NCBI GenBank assembly: GCA_029168955.1
Contig: JAPDOI010000135.1
Coordinates: 560,001-624,000, forward strand
DNA length: 64,000 nt
Reading direction: 5' to 3'
DNA from: Aplectana chamaeleonis
Taxonomy: Eukaryota > Nematoda > Chromadorea > Rhabditida > Cosmocercidae
Shown here one piece after another: positions 30,761-41,363 of the stretch (positions are counted from its first letter, which is position 1; each line of letters starts with the position of its first letter). The notes under the pieces are model-generated. The model was not told the DNA's origin and did no database searches. It worked only from the letters and a program-made list of their open reading frames with translations. The position numbers and the translations under genes were made by a program.

Positions 30761-31070
30761 TAAGAACGTAAAGGCCAACCGAACATTGCTCGACACGACG
30801 TGGTCGCGTCACCGCTCTATGATTTTCTAAGTTTTTACTTCGATTTTGTTATATCTTGATCAGCGGTGGTGCTGTTTTCCTACTTCCTAGTCCAGGTAGA
30901 TCCTCAACTGCTGACCACTGGAGGAGGAAGGAATGCAAATGAAGACGCACTGCTCTTCACTTCTTTTATACCCTACCCTTTATCAATTGGTTATCATCAA
31001 TCTTGTTTACGAGAGCCGTGACGCGACCGCGTTGTGTCGAGCAATGTTCGGTTGGCCTTTACGTTCTTAT
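30761..31070. mobile_element. Inverted-repeat element with TAAGAACGTAAAGGCC ends
   Basis: TAAGAACGTAAAGGCCAACC and the following CGAACATTGCTCGACACGAC pair with the right end (GTCGAGCAATGTTCGG, GGCCTTTACGTTCTTA). Arms are about 50 bp. It is a non-coding MITE just upstream of the first recognised acetyltransferase exon. Confidence 0.85.
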
Positions 31071-31238
31071 TACCCTACCCGGTACTAGCCTAATCGCTGG
31101 AAGCATTGTCACGGTCTTCGCAGTACAGAAATTTAATTTTTATTAATTTGACAACGTAAAATATCGAGGATTCGGAAGTGAGCTCAGAAATATGTACGGG
31201 ACACCTATTGTATGCCCTCATATTTTTTACACATTCAG

Positions 31239-34200
31239 TTCCTCGTTGGGGATCCTGAAGCGCTAGAGCCATTGGTGAAGAATCTTTCACTTGAAAAAGA
31301 CGAAGCAGTACAGTTTTTCAGGGGTGAGTTCAAACTTTGGGAGAATTCAAAGCCTCAATCCTGACTTTTCTGTTTCTTCTAGGCCTGTTGAATGAAGCAG
31401 TTGACAGTGGTGTTTCCTACCTAGTAAAGACTGATAACCAGGAAATTGTCGCAGTCCGACTCAGTACTTTTCGAACACGAGATGGGGCTATTGAGGAGGG
31501 CCAGGTTTGTGTTACATACCAGGGAAATTGAGTTTACAGTTCGTTACCTTGGCTCCTTTATTGACATTAAGTTCCTACAGCGACGCGACAGGTCCGCCAG
31601 GGGCGACACGCATGAGCGCTGCGAAGAAGGACAGGGAGTCGCTCCACTCCCTATGCGCTATACTTCAGCGACGCGCGCAGCGTCGAGCCACGGGACGCCC
31701 CGAAGTCTATGGCGTATATCAGTGTATCGCGGAAGTAAATGCACTTTCCACTGCCAACTCTCCGCGCGCATTATCTGTCATCCAATTCGCATTTGCTTCC
31801 AATTACTGAGATGCATGGGACGACAAAACATGCCGCTTGGAATAGAGTTAGCTGTGAAAGGTGCATTAAAGGCATCGTTCGCGCTGGAAATCAATTTTCA
31901 TTTTTCAGGCTCAATTTCATGATTGAGCCCGGTAGACGACAGTTGTAAACTTTGGCGCGTCAAAAACGTTGGGCAATGAGGCTGGAAGGCGTCAAAGATG
32001 AAGATCCGCCACCAATTCTCACCAGTCATCTAGCACTTTTCCCTAGAATGTTGGTGCGACCGTAAGACAACATGAAAAATAGTTACGGCACGAACTCCAC
32101 ACGCAGAAAAACTCCGTAAATGACAGTGACGAGGTCTCCAAAAGCAGAAAAACTTCAAAAAGGATTTTTGCGCGAAATTCAAATTCATTTTACAATGTGT
32201 TCCTATTGACTTTTCTTTACAAATGATGGTTTTTCATGGGCCCCTTCGACATTTTCGTTCACTAGAGAGGACAAGGTACACAAAAACATAAAAAAATAAT
32301 ATACGGTTTTCTGCGCGTACGATGCCTTTAACGTCCGCGGCTTACCAATATACGCCATGAACTTCGGGGCCGTTCCGTGGCCCGACGCTGTGCGCATAGG
32401 ACGCGGAGCGGCTCACTGACTTTCGCTGCGTTCATGCATGCGTCCCAGGAGTAAAATTTACTGCCTTTGATCGCATGCGTATGCGGACGTGCGTAGTAGA
32501 CACTTGATAGTTCATTAGTCGTTCAACCGGCCAAACCCCTCGTTAGGCGTTAGTCGTAAAAAATCTAGGCTCTGAAAATAGGAAGACACGAAGAGATGTA
32601 TGCTTTCCAAGGCATCCATGAACATTTAATACACAAGACGTCCCTTGTTAGAGAACCTAGTTTAGGTTGCAAATCTACATATCCATAATTAAAAATATGA
32701 ATGAAAGTCTAATACTCGAGAGCTTGTTTGTCGGTTTTTGTCTTTTTTTTTCGCTGGGAGAAGAAGCCATATAAGTAACCAAGGGAACTTCGGGCTCTTC
32801 GTTTTTCAATTGTAAAGTTTGCCATCCTGCGCTTTATGGTGTTATATGAGATCAACTTCATGGTGACAACACGGATAACTGCACCAACGTTTCAATAATC
32901 GAATTTATGACTGAAAATCGTAGAACCGCGCCTTCAACAATCAAATCGTCGGATACAGTTCCCGTCGGTGCGTAGTTGTCGCTGCAGACATGGCTCCATA
33001 TTATCACCTATTATAGGCCGCTACGGAATAATTCCGCTGGAGCCGGTCAGTGTCTGAACTGGTTCAGTGAGCCTACCATAGAGCCGCGCGAACGACACAC
33101 AAGTGCTGCGCTGTACCTTGTACAACGTTTGGTTGGAGTCATAATGAAGAGGTTCCGGAACTGCGAAGCAGTTTTAGTAGGAATCATGAATAATGGGTTC
33201 ATTAGTTCTATACCACCCACCTCGAACACCCAACTGGGATCTGTGTATTATTCCTGATGTTATCCTTGGGTTCGAGGGTGATGTGGATGGCTATTGTTTT
33301 TCTAACGAACTCTGGGATTGCTTACAAAAATATTTTTCATTTCGTTAGTTGTTAGTAGTTAAATATTTTTCATTTCGTTAGTCGTTAGTAGTTAAACGTA
33401 ACACCCAAAAAGACCGTTAGTCGTTAAATTTGTTTGTCGTTAGTCGTAATTGCGCACATCCCTAGTGCGTATTAGGGGTGTGCGAAAATTTCTCGCAACC
33501 GAAAAAAAACCGAAAAACAAAAAAACGAAAAATTTTACGGCCAAAATTTGTAGAATGCTTACCCACACTATGTTACGTAACAAAAGTACACTTTTTCAAT
33601 TTTCCGTTTTTTCCGAAAAATCAATACCGAAAAAAATCGAAAAATTTCAGAAAAATGGTCGTACCCCAAATGACCCATCTGCACCCAAAAATTTGGTTTC
33701 GAGACGAGAATCGTGATTTTTTAGTTTCGAGTTTTCGAAAATTTTTCGCATATCCCTGGTGCATACAGTTCACCTCCGCACTGCCGTTCAGTCCGCAAAG
33801 TGCACCCTGATTGCGAAATCTTGCTGCGGGGCGGTTGCGAACATTCTCAGACAAGGATGTGGGATCACCCGGGCGCTTTTGGTCTTTGGTGCCCGGGTGA
33901 TCACCACCGCCCGGGTGATCCCACATCCCTGTCTGAGGATACTCGCAACCGCGCCGCAGCACGATTTCGCAATCAGCACGCGCTTTGCGGACTGAACGGT
34001 AGTGCGGAAGTGAACTGTATGCTTTGCCTCCCCCACCCCCCCCCCAAATTGTCTCGCTGTCTCTACCCTCGCTCCGCACAAGCACTAAATTTGCCTCCAC
34101 AAGAGAGGATACACTCATAATAATGTTTTCACAAATTCGAGTACATTTTGGACCACAACAACATTTTTCCAGACTCTCGCGTATCAGGATCTCTCTACAA

Positions 34201-36062
34201 CTATAGGCCAGACGCGAGCACTTCTACGGCATTTGAATCAACAGGCAAGGATTTTATGATTGCTTCGTTGGCGCCACGCCACCACGCGCGTTGGCTCCTT
34301 TCGAAGCCAGCAAGGTGTCGTGGTCCTAATGCACAAAAAAGGAGGAGTTATCCAGTCTTTTTCGGGTGGAATTCAACTTGGGACCACTGCGCTCGAACGG
34401 AATTGCATTGAGACCACAACACGCAGCAAGTACGCCCATGGAAGCGGTAGTCATTGTGACACTTATAAGGGGTCTTCAGAGTCCAAGTTGCGGCGTTGCT
34501 CGCAGCGACGAGTAATGCTGGGTGATGCAATATCGATCACTTTCAGCGATGGGGCGACCGACGCGGCGTAAAGGGCGACAAGGGGGCACCGCAGAGTGTA
34601 TTGACGCCGCGACGGCCCTGCATCACTGCCAGCGAGCGGCAACCGACGCCGCGACGATAATGTTTCGAAACATTTTTGTCGCCGTGTCAAGGCTGACGCT
34701 CGGCGACCACTCGCCGGTCTCTGCAACTCTGCAGACCCCTATAGGCTCACCTACTTGCACAAGAGTTGGGAAAGAGCCAGAATGACCGCTTCGAGCATGT
34801 CGAGCCACCTAAACATCGCGGCTCCGTCCATTATTTTTTCCAAAGCTCGTCCAGCGGTCACTTTGGCTCGTTTTTGACGCTTCCAGCAGCGTCAGCGCGA
34901 AGGCGCAGAGTTTGTCAGCCTGGAAATCTTATGGGTCTGTCAGCCTGGCAATCTTAACTACTTTGGCGAACGAGTATGCTGCCTTTAATTCAAAGCTTTC
35001 CAGTTCTGGGCAGAGATCTCGCCTGAAATCAATAAAGTCTATTATCTAATGGCTGTTCTGGTTGCGAGTCAATATCGACATACAGATCTCACAGATCACT
35101 TGATTCATCACAATATGGATGAGGTAAGTGGCCGTGAATATTTGTGGTAGGTGCGTGATGCCAGTGCCCAGAAGAATGTTGACCGAGCATTCGTTTATTT
35201 GAATATTATTCGAACATTCAAATAATTCGAATATTCAAAGAAGTGTACTATTCAGGTTAATCGAATACTCAAAGTAGTAGTCTATTCAGGGGCGGCATGC
35301 ATGAACGCTTATGAGGAGGGCAGGGAGCCGCTCCACGTTCTTTTTGCGAAGCGTCGAGCCAGAGGTGACCCGAATAACATGCCGCCCCATTTTGTAAGGA
35401 CGCAGCCTCACCACGCACGGTGAACTCCCCGCCTAACTGTTCTTCTTAATTTCAATGGTGTGTAGCTTCCATCTTTTTTAATTTCTCTACAGTAGTTAAC
35501 TGCCTTTCTATTAGTTGTCCCCTTTGGCCTTAGTATTTCGCTGGAATGAGGCCGTTCCGGATAAGAATAAAATCGAAAATCAGGTGTTAGGCGGGGGGGA
35601 GGGGGTTCGCTATGCGTAGTGAGGTTTACCCAAAGCTAAAGGGACGGCATGTTTTTCTGGTCACCTCTGGCTCGACGCTTCGCGCGTATAAAGCGGAGCG
35701 GCTCCCTGCCCTCCTCATAAGAGTTCATGCATGCCGCCCCAGGTTATTCGAATGCTTAAAGAAGTTGACTATTCGGGCTCCACGAATATTCAAATATTCC
35801 ACGAAGTGAATTATTCGGGTTATTCGAATAATCGAATATCTAAAGAAGTGGGTTATTCGGATTACTCGTTCATTCGAAGTTAAAAAAAATAATCGACATC
35901 AGTGCCCGGGCATTTTGAGCTTAGAAATTCGGAAGTGTTCTTGTCTTTGAATAAACTTACCTAGTTTACCTGTTTTTTTTCCGAAAGGATTTTCGCTTTC
36001 AGCTCCGAACTATGGGTGCCCAGGGTATAGTGGCGGACGCGGCAATCTTTCACTCTGACACG
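31239..36062 (+). CDS. GNAT-type N-acetyltransferase-like gene, partial (four exons seen)
   Basis: Exons at 31239-31323, 31383-31504, 35004-35123 and 36003-36062 have compatible phases and GT-AG introns (GTGAGT, GTTTGT, GTAAGT and GTGAGC donors; TTCAG, TCTAG, TCCAG and TTCAG acceptors). The peptide contains FLVGDPEALEPLVKNLSLE, then LLNEAVDSGVSYLVKT, VRLSTFRTRDGAIEEGQ, YYLMAVLVASQYRHTDLTDH and LRTMGAQGIVADAAIFHS. The order of an N-terminal helix, a strand-rich core, a VLVASQYR segment and a GAQGIVADA strand fits arylalkylamine-type N-acetyltransferases of nematodes. The acetyl-CoA loop lacks the usual glycines (RHTDLT in place of RxxGxG/A). The start exon and C-terminus were not found. The third intron (3.5 kb) is full of inverted-repeat elements. 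A possible further exon at 37971 is cut by a mariner at 37993. The gene may be active and large, or decaying. Confidence 0.6.
31599..32447. mobile_element. Family H inverted-repeat element, copy 1 (split)
   Basis: The tips GGGGCGACACGCATGAGCGC and the complement of GCGTTCATGCATGCGTCCC are inverted repeats. The body contains AGCGTCGAGCCACGGGACG and GTTAGCTGTGAAAGGTGCA. It is interrupted at TTAA by a family A element (31866-32331). Comparison with the intact copy at 36820-37139 shows that the sequence continues across the insertion without loss. Confidence 0.85.
31866..32331. mobile_element. TTAA-type element, family A, copy 2, inside family H
   Basis: Tips AGGCATCGTTCGCGC / GCGCGTACGATGCCT lie between TTAA at 31866-31869 and 32328-32331. 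The host sequence reads GGTGCA then TTAA on the left and TTAA then CGTCCGCGG on the right. The undisturbed relative (minus strand of 36.9 kb) reads GGTGCATTTACGTCGGCG, so TTAA is the duplicated target. Confidence 0.95.
32448..33474. other. No exon supported in this part of the intron
   Basis: AT-rich sequence with a duplicated AAATATTTTTCATTTCGTTAG (about 33327 and 33362) followed by GTTAGTAGTT-type repeats. An open frame near 32976-33257 shows no known domain. Confidence 0.35.
33475..33756. mobile_element. Low-complexity element with GGGTGTGCGAAAATTT ends
   Basis: GGGGTGTGCGAAAATTTCTC at the left pairs with GAAAATTTTTCGCATATCCC at the right. The interior is reiterated CCGAAAAA / TTTTTCCG, able to fold with itself. 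The design matches the 6385-7855 and 50450-53708 elements but with a different core motif. Confidence 0.65.
33762..34021. mobile_element. Foldback element, 260 bp
   Basis: CATACAGTTCACCTCCGCAC and TGCCGTTCAGTCCGC pair with the right end (GCGGACTGAACGG, GTGCGGAAGTGAACTGTATG). Inner landmarks GATTGCGAAATC, GCGGTTGCGA and GTGGGATCACCCGGGCG recur inverted. It starts five bases after the previous element. A remnant GTGCGGAGCG segment lies to its right at 34060-34085 (minus sense). Confidence 0.9.
34467..34740. mobile_element. Family G element, full-length copy
   Basis: Tips AAGGGGTCTTCAGAGTCC and GCAACTCTGCAGACCCCT. The interior has GTTGCGGCGTTGC, TGATGCAATATCGATCAC, GCGCGACGATAATG-like and GTGTCAAGGCTGACGCTCGG blocks, also found at 8765-8966 and 9494-9617. 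It is non-coding. Confidence 0.8.
34742..34988. mobile_element. TTAA-type element, family B-like, right part only
   Basis: Ends GAACGAGTATGCTGCCT followed by TTAA (34985-34988) and contains AATGACCGCTTCGAGCATG and CACTTTGGCTCGTTTTTGAC, as in the family B copy at 25112. The left tip was not found; the boundary with the family G element suggests truncation. Confidence 0.65.
35185..35880. mobile_element. ATTCGAAT-rich element split by a family H copy
   Basis: Left (35200-35285) and right (35745-35880) parts consist of TTCGAATATTCAAAGAAGTG-type repeats in both senses. Between them, 35289-35741 is a family H element with tips GGGGCGGCATGCATGAACGC and its complement, and the inner block CGAAGCGTCGAGCCAGAGGT twice in opposite sense. 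Confidence 0.7.
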
Positions 36063-36193
36063 GTGAGCTTTTCCTCATGTTGCTCTATAATTTGTACGAT
36101 AGTTCATAAGCGCTCGGCCAGCAGCAGACAACACACGTTAAAGGCAGTGTTAACTATTTCTACAATTTTGAGATTATTCCCTGAGACATTACT

Positions 36194-36804
36194 TACCGTA
36201 TTTCCTGTTATTGAACACCTCCCTCTAATTGAACCCCCTTTCGGTGGAGGTTCAAGAAGAGAACATCCCCCTCTATTAGAGCCCTCCTTCAGCTGAAAAG
36301 ACATGTTACGTAAAGACACCTCTTGTCGCCGTCGCGCGGCGTGGCTGGGACGTGGCGGTGCGATGAAGCGCGCTTCTCACAATACACATCCACCGCTAGT
36401 CGCATCGTCATGAAGCCCTAGCCACGCCGCGCGACGGCGACTAGAGGTGTCTCTACGTAACATCTGAAAAGACATTGTAGATCCATTCCTAGCGAACGTG
36501 AACTGCTACGCGCTGCTCGAGATATCGACATGCAAAAGCTTGTTGACATTTTCGAAGAGATTGAGCTTGAGAAGGACTAAAACCATGACTTTATTGATGA
36601 TGATTTTTTGAAGCTCGCAGAGTAATTCATTATTGTCTCACTTTGGTTTTCCTAATAAAGTTCGTTTGCCCATATTGACTCTTGAATTGTCGGTTGAAAA
36701 ACAGGACCTCCCTTCTATTTGAACCCCTCCCTCTAATTGAACCCCCCTATCAGAGGAGGTTGAAAAATAGTACACCCGGGATGTCAATTACAGGAAATAC
36801 GGTA
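36194..36804. mobile_element. pogo/Tigger-like deletion derivative
   Basis: The ends TACCGTATTTCCTG and CAGGAAATACGGTA are inverted repeats at TA. Both ends also have CCTCCCTCTAATTGAACCCC in opposite sense. The interior keeps the 3' end of a transposase gene on the plus strand: SERELLRAARDIDMQKLVDI, FEEIELEKD, an in-frame stop, then NHDFIDDDFLKLAE and TAA, followed by AATAAA (36652-36657). This acidic tail fits pogo/Tigger (CENP-B-like) transposases. The DNA-binding and DDE parts are deleted. A 161-bp foldback is inserted at 36303-36463. Confidence 0.75.
36303..36463. mobile_element. Foldback MITE with 10-bp target duplication
   Basis: ATGTTACGTAAAGACACCTC and TGTCGCCGTCGCGCGGCGTG pair with the right end (CACGCCGCGCGACGGCGAC, GAGGTGTCTCTACGTAACAT). 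CTGAAAAGAC stands on both sides (36293-36302 and 36464-36473). A 9-10 bp duplication with long arms again points to a Mutator-like source. Confidence 0.9.
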
Positions 36805-36819
36805 GTCCCCGCTTAGAGC

Positions 36820-37139
36820 CGGGGCGGCATGCATGAACGCAGCGAAAGTCAGTGAGCCGATCCGCGCACTATGCGCGCAGCGTCGAGCCACGGAACGGCC
36901 CCGAAGTTCATGGCGTATATTGGTAAGTCGCCGACGTAAATGCACCTTTTACAGCTAACTCTATGCCAAGCCGCGTTTTTGTTATCCCGTGCGTCTCATT
37001 AATTGGAAGCGAACGCGACTGGGATGACAGAAAATGCGCGCGTAGTTTGCAGAGGAAAGTGCATTTACGTCGGCGATATACTAACTCTGCCAACGCGTAG
37101 CTAGATGCCTCCGAGGGCGCGGCCTGAAACGCCGCCCCA
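36820..37139. mobile_element. Family H element, copy 2 (uninterrupted)
   Basis: Tips GGGGCGGCATGCATGAACGC and GCGGCCTGAAACGCCGCCCC. Contains GCAGCGTCGAGCCACGGAAC and an inverted inner pair around AAATGCACCTTTTACAGC. Serves as the empty-site reference for copy 1. Confidence 0.85.
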
Positions 37140-37730
37140 TTCCATGTAGCGAGAATTTAAGGGTTTCAGCTACGATAGCTAAAACCCGCATATTCTTGTA
37201 TCGAAGGTGAAAGGTTGCAAATTCTGCGCGTATTCTACGTAAAACAAAGGCTAAATTCGAAACATTGATCTCTCTGACGCTAAACCCGTATATTCTCGCT
37301 ATAATTTTGTAGCGAGAATCTACGGATTTCGCGACAGCCTGTGTTGAATTCAATCTCAAACCCGCGTAAGCTACGCGGAACGCAGGGATGCGGTTTGAAC
37401 AGTGTTGGCACAGTCAACCCAAGGATAACTTGACACTCTGTGTGTGGTCGTGGAGGGTGACCCCGTGTCGCTCTCTGCAAGACCTTGCAAGGGATAATTT
37501 TTGCCGCTGGTGTGCTGCAGGCCGTGGAGAAGAAACGGCGATGCGCTCGATCGCAGCGGGGATCGTCTTTCTAGTACAGATCAAGACTGGGTGGGTCGAT
37601 CGACCGAATGCTGCAACGAGAATAAGCGCAGAATATGCGGGTGCTGTAGCGAGAATTTACGAAGAATATGCGGGCGCTGTAGCTAAAATTTCACCAACTG
37701 AGGCTAAACTTTCCGTAATTTGCGTAAATT
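37140..37730 (+). repeat. Dispersed repeat R1, copy 2, with GCGAGAATT-rich flanks
   Basis: From GCGACAGCCTGTGTTGAA (37332) through GGAGGGTGACCCCGTGTCGC, CTGCAGGCCGTGGAGAAGAA and TCGATCGCAGCGGGGATCG it parallels the minus strand of 1015-1320. The flanks repeat TAGCGAGAATTTACG and AATATGCGGGTGCTGTAGC. It is non-coding. Confidence 0.6.
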
Positions 37731-37744
37731 CTCGTGTCAAAATT

Positions 37745-37920
37745 ACACTAGATGCCTCCGAAACCCTGGGCATCTCTGATTTCTGTGTGAGGCACTTAGC
37801 TACGCGTTGGCGGAGAATATTTACCATGCACTTTGGGGCCGTCCCGTGGCTCAACGCTGCGCGCATAGGAAGCGGAGCGGCTCCCTGTCCTTCTTCGCAG
37901 CTTTCATGCATGCCGCCCCA
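37745..37920. mobile_element. Family H fragment, copy 3 (right half)
   Basis: GGGGCCGTCCCGTGGCTCAA, CGCTGCGCGCATAGG and the tip TTTCATGCATGCCGCCCC match the right half of copies 1 and 2. The left half is absent. Confidence 0.75.
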
Positions 37921-38364
37921 GCAGCGGTTGCCAGCGATTGTTGATGCGAATTTTTCATTTTTTCTGCCAGAAATCAGAAGAAAATCGCGGAGTACCAGGT
38001 TGTTCAATTAGTTTTGTCGTTCAATAAGAGAGGGCGTTGCAACTAGCCCTTAATTTTATTTGCTTTGTTGCTACACTCTTCATATGAACGTATGTAAACT
38101 TCATTTCAATCTGTCAATTCATTCTTTGTTTACAAGCCATTTAGTGTTGCCATGTCACAGCAATGGAAACAATTGAATATCGTGCAGTGAAAAAAATTTA
38201 ATTATTGGAAGGTGTAGCACCAAAAGAAATTCACGAGCGAATGTAAAACGTGTATAATGATTGTTCACCTACAATTAAAACAGTAGAAAAATGGGTTGCT
38301 GAATTTAAAAGTGGTCGTACAAGCCTTGAAGACGATCCACGTGAAAGACGTCCGAAAAGCGCAT

Positions 38365-40442
38365 TGTAACGGACAGATGCCAAAGGCGTCCCCTCGGCGT
38401 CTAGCGTCGACAAAGAATTCCTATCCAGGATGTTGCCATCCGCTATAGTTTCATTTAGAAATTTCAGGTGGCGAGAGACTTCATTCTCGACACCTGGTAG
38501 TGGACTCCTCAGAACCTCCTACTGGCAGTTTGATATTTTGCACAACCGTTTTACTACACAACTGGAACACTTCTCGTCAATAGATTTATGGAAGCATTAT
38601 TAATAAACATGACATATTGCAATTACGTTTGAGACAAACAGGAATATCAGAGGAAGTGTTATTTAAAGAAAGCAAGGGAAAAGGGGAAGCCCAGGGAACC
38701 TAGTCCTTGTCAAGGAGGGGAAAGGCTCGACCCATCGCCTATGCGGAATGGGTCCCAGAGAGCCTGCGGGAGAGCCGATTGGCTGTTGGGTCGACGGGCG
38801 CACACACTCTGTTCTGGGGCCACGCCAGTCGCTTCTGTGTTGGTGAAAGGATTTGGTAAACATACATCCTACTGGAAATCTTTATATTACTGCACAGGTG
38901 TTAGTACACTACATCCCGCTCCTTCGAAAACTTCCGGACCACTGAACTCTGCCTTGGGTTTGGGATGAAGTTTGGATGCCTTAAAGGCAGTGTTCACGAT
39001 GATTCTCGTTTCCAAGTTTTCCACTCAAAACAATGCGTTGGCAACCAAGTGTTACCAAAATCACGAAGAAACGGCGAGAAACGCACTAATTCGTCTTATT
39101 TCAGTGACATTATTCTATGGCCTGGACTAGTTGTCTGGTTGGATGAACATGTTCACGGTGGTTGTCACCGGTAAAAAATGGGACTAACCGAAAATGGAAG
39201 AATATTTTGGGCAAAACAGTATTAGTTAGGGCCCGAAGTAAAGAACCGAACAATACAGAATAGAGAATTGCAAAAGACGGGTCCACAAAAGATTTCATTG
39301 TCACAACGAACAGTTCCACTGATACTTAAGAGGCGGGCTGATACTTGAGGATTTCCTGCCCTTCTGGTGCGTTTTTCTCGGTTTCTTTGTCATTTCGGTT
39401 CTACTTGGGGGCCAAGCAATCGAATTAGCGATAAATCTCAGAATCGAAGATTATCGTGAACACTGCCTTTAAATCAGTAACGGTTTGTCTCCTCAAGGTG
39501 TGGGAATGAAGATCTTGTTTTCCCTCGTGGACGGGGTTGGGGTGGGATGGGAATCTCAACGACGTTCACAGTCACGATCTAATTATTCACTATCAATAAA
39601 TCTGATGAAATGTGCAGCTCTGCTGCGTTACATAGCTACTGCGGCTCGATCATCCTTGAAGAAAATTAAGGTGGTCCTGAAGCTTGGAGATGTATGTCAC
39701 GGGCGACTTGTAGAGCGTAAAACATACAGCAAATAAAATGAACGGTACAGGAGAGAATTAGCAGTGAGAAAATTCTATTAATTAATAGTACAAAGATTCA
39801 CCAAATCAACGGAATCATAATAAAATATCACCATAATACAAAAAATTACATATACATGAAACGTAGTGGTGATAAACGCTAAACAAAAAATTTAAGGCGG
39901 TGACCGATTTTGAGAGAATTTCTTTTCGTCAATAGATTCATGGACGCAGTTTTAATAAGCATGATATATTGCAGTTACATATGAGATGAAAGTGGTATAA
40001 GAGGAGGTGGTGTTCAGATAGCAAGAGAAAAGGAGAAGCCCGGGGAAACTAGCCTTTGTCAAGAAGGGGCCGACCCATCTCTTGTGCGGAATGGGTTCCA
40101 GAGATTGATTTATTTACGACTTTTTGAGACAGCCATGATAAAGACATCAAAAGTAAACAATAAAACACACCAAAGTCAGTTGATTGTTTTCTAACAATTC
40201 TTGTAGAACTAGAGTCACTTGCTATGAGAGAACAATCAAACGTAGAGCGATGGAAAACTCAAAACTTCAAAGGAATCTTTTTTTGCGCCGAGAGCCTGCG
40301 GGACAGCCGACTGGCTGTTGGGGCAACGGGCGCACACACTGTTCTGGGGCCACGCCCCTCGCTTGTGTGTTGGTGAAAGGATTGGTAAACATACATCCTA
40401 CTGGAGATCTTGATATTACTGCACAGGTGTTACTACACTACA
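38365..40442. mobile_element. LTR-like insertion inside the mariner, no coding region
   Basis: Begins TGTAACGG and ends CACTACA (TG...CA), with GCAT duplicated outside (38361-38364 and 40443-40446). The 5' terminal region (38365-38913) and the 3' terminal region (from about 39927) share roughly 345 bp in direct orientation: TCGTCAATAGATT, TTGCAATTACGTTTGAGA-like, AGAGCCTGCGGGA, GGCGCACACACT, CATACATCCTACTGGA. The 3' copy has an extra segment of about 180 bp (40108-40290) and lacks the first 200 bp of the 5' copy. The interior holds a family C TTAA element and no gag or pol. It is best described as a non-autonomous LTR-type element with a decayed 3' repeat. Confidence 0.6.
38981..39472. mobile_element. 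TTAA-type element, family C, copy 2, nested in the LTR-like element
   Basis: TTAA at 38981-38984 and 39469-39472; tips AGGCAGTGTTCACGATGA and ATCGTGAACACTGCCT. It is colinear with 21149-21640. It is the innermost member of a three-level nest. Confidence 0.95.
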
Positions 40443-41363
40443 GCATCAACACCAGAAATCTTAGCCAAAATACATTATACTGTTTTGGAAGATCGTCGAT
40501 TGGCTGAGAGAGATTTAGTATAGGCTCTACACATCTTATTAGGCTGTGTGAGCCGTATTTTAGGTGAAATTTTGGGTTTTAGGAGGCTGTGTGCACAATG
40601 GGTGCCGCATTCGCTAACAATGGAACAAAAAAAACACTCGAATGCGACTTTCTCAGCAACATTTGGAGCGTTTTAAAAACGATAAAGTGGATTTTGTGCG
40701 TCGATTCATCACTATGGATGGGATTTGGGTCTTTCACCATGATCCTGAATGAAAAAAAAGGCTCAAGAGTGGTGTGAACCTGGTTGTTCGGCTTCGAAAC
40801 GAGTTCGTGTCCGGAAATCGGCCAAGAAGGTTATGGCATCAGTTTTTTGGGGTGCGAAAGGAATTTCGTTTGTGGATTACTTGCAAACTGACGAAACCAT
40901 TAATTCTGAATATTATTGCAACCTTTCAGACCAGTTGAAAGGAAAAATTCGTGAAAAAACACCCGGTTTACAGAAGAAAAAAAAATGCTTTTTCATCAGG
41001 ACAATGCACCATGTCACAAGTGCATTTTGACAATTGCTAAAATCCATTAATTAAAGTTCGAATTGTTGAAGCACCACCCGTATTCACCAGATTTGGCCCT
41101 CAGCGACTTCCATTTGTTCCCAGAACTCAAAAACTTTATGCGTGGCAAGCGTTTTTCATCAAATGAAAAGGTCATAACGGCTGTTGTAGCGTATTTTGCA
41201 GACCTTCCGGATTCTTACTTCAGGGATGGGATCCACAGATTGGAGGATCGTTGGAGCAAGTATATTAATGTTCAGGGAGATTATGCTGAATAATAAAGTG
41301 TATTTTGAACCATAGAATTGTGTTTTTCTTATCGAACGAGAACACTTATTGAACAAAGTGGTA

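Larger units (their letters stand above)
37993..41363 (+). pseudogene. Mariner element (irritans/bandit-like) with dead transposase, split by an LTR-like insertion
   Basis: Bounded by TA, with tips CCAGGTTGTTCAATTAG and the complement of CTTATTGAACAAAGTGG. The transposase reads on the plus strand from about 38162: EYRAVKKI, a stop, LLEGVAPKEIHERM, a stop, VEKWVAEFKSGRTSLEDDPR. It resumes at 40447 as TPEILAKIHYTVLEDRRLAE, then VSRILGEILGFRRLCAQWVP, MDGIWVFHHDPE, KVMASVFWGAKGISFVDYL, an HQDNAPCH block in a shifted frame, and YSPDLALSDFHLFPELKNF, ending GDYAE and TAA at 41290. The DD34D catalytic residues are still recognisable, but at least four stops and several frameshifts make it inactive. 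Without the 2.08-kb insertion it is about 1.3 kb, the standard mariner length. It inserted at TA in a possible acetyltransferase exon (37971 onward). Confidence 0.92.
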
